Of a DNA stretch of 64,000 nt, positions 63,785 to 64,000 are shown in pieces. Each line of letters begins with the position of its first letter. Within the stretch, counting starts at the first letter, position 1. A model generated the notes under the pieces. The model had not been told where the DNA came from. It did no database searches and worked only from the letters and a program-made list of their open reading frames with translations. Origin of the DNA: Pseudomonas sp. NFIX28 (GTDB lineage: Bacteria > Pseudomonadota > Gammaproteobacteria > Pseudomonadales > Pseudomonadaceae); the NCBI RefSeq assembly GCF_900107395.1, contig NZ_FNPW01000003.1, forward strand, positions 112,632-176,631, read 5' to 3'. The position numbers and the translations under genes are program-made.

Positions 63785-64000
63785 TCAATTACGCAGGCTG
63801 GGACTCAGGCGCAGCATCTCCAATCCGGTATCGATCCAGCGCTCCGCTTCCTTATAGAGCTCGAAACTGTCCGGCGCCAACAGCCACTGATAAAGAATGC
63901 CATCAATATAGGCGTGGATACTGATGGCCGCGCGAGCAGCATCCAGGTTGTCGGGGAGTTGCCCCCGCCGCATGGCATTGCGCAGCACCAGTTCGATACG
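63785..64000 (-). CDS. TetR-family regulator, C-terminal part (cut by the window edge)
   Basis: The last 71 residues of a TetR-type repressor; the frame stays open to the window end. LDAARAAISIHAYIDGILYQWLLAPDSFELYKEAERWID resembles the ligand domain of AcrR/TtgR-type efflux-pump repressors. The N-terminal DNA-binding part and any divergent pump genes lie beyond the window. If so, an RND pump would be expected next to it, but this cannot be seen. Confidence 0.85.
   Translation of the reverse strand, partial: RIELVLRNAMRRGQLPDNLDAARAAISIHAYIDGILYQWLLAPDSFELYKEAERWIDTGLEMLRLSPSLRN

Overview
The window is a 64 kb chromosomal segment of a Pseudomonas of the fluorescens complex (P. protegens / P. 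chlororaphis-like). The signs are high-GC coding with strong third-position GC bias, phaG, xenB, olsBA and fosA genes that closely resemble Pseudomonas versions, and many Pseudomonas-type REP sequences in the gaps. There is no phage, no insertion sequence with a transposase, no CRISPR array and no rRNA. One tRNA (Gly-CCC) is present.

Layout. 0.1-9.8 kb: a crotonase-family acyl-CoA hydrolase, a Tyr-rich lipoprotein, a membrane diguanylate cyclase, a Cys-rich small protein, RsuA, PhaG, tRNA-Gly, a GAF-GGDEF-EAL protein, and a LysR / NADP-oxidoreductase divergent pair. 10-21 kb: a complete trans-4-hydroxyproline catabolic locus. A minus-strand operon (DapA-type deaminase, APC permease, alpha-ketoglutarate semialdehyde dehydrogenase, Ldh-family reductase) faces away from a plus-strand operon (epimerase, three-subunit D-hydroxyproline dehydrogenase, AraC/PAS regulator). 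21-31.5 kb: a mixed region with a lipopolysaccharide-kinase-like protein, a lower-GC orphan HSDR_N nuclease, a PAS-GAF-GGDEF cyclase, a LysE exporter, FosA, a relict ParDE-like toxin-antitoxin pair, an iron alcohol dehydrogenase and a SIR2-like DUF4917 protein.

31.6-39 kb: an XRE-cupin regulator facing an aldolase / DapA-family pair, then a FecI-FecR-TonB receptor surface-signalling system. 39-48 kb: a REP-rich stretch holding a candidate structured leader RNA before a small DUF6124-type gene, then a ribbon-helix-helix protein, a DJ-1/PfpI protein, a methyltransferase, LemA with two TPM proteins, and BglX. 48-59.3 kb: phospholipase-D-type cardiolipin synthase with YceI, an IclR-controlled amidase / M20 / MFS operon with a clear operator, a serine hydrolase, an acyl-CoA-dehydrogenase-like protein and the ornithine-lipid pair olsB-olsA. 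59.3-64 kb: AcpH, an ArsR-MFS-XenB operon, an EamA transporter and the 3' part of a TetR regulator cut by the window edge.

The genome is mostly core and catabolic. The least explained items are the three-helix leader RNA at 39423-39496, the SIR2-like protein at 30502-31521, the orphan nuclease at 22226-23311, and the aldolase / DapA-family operon. Functions are inferred from motifs and remembered family sequences; no search was run.
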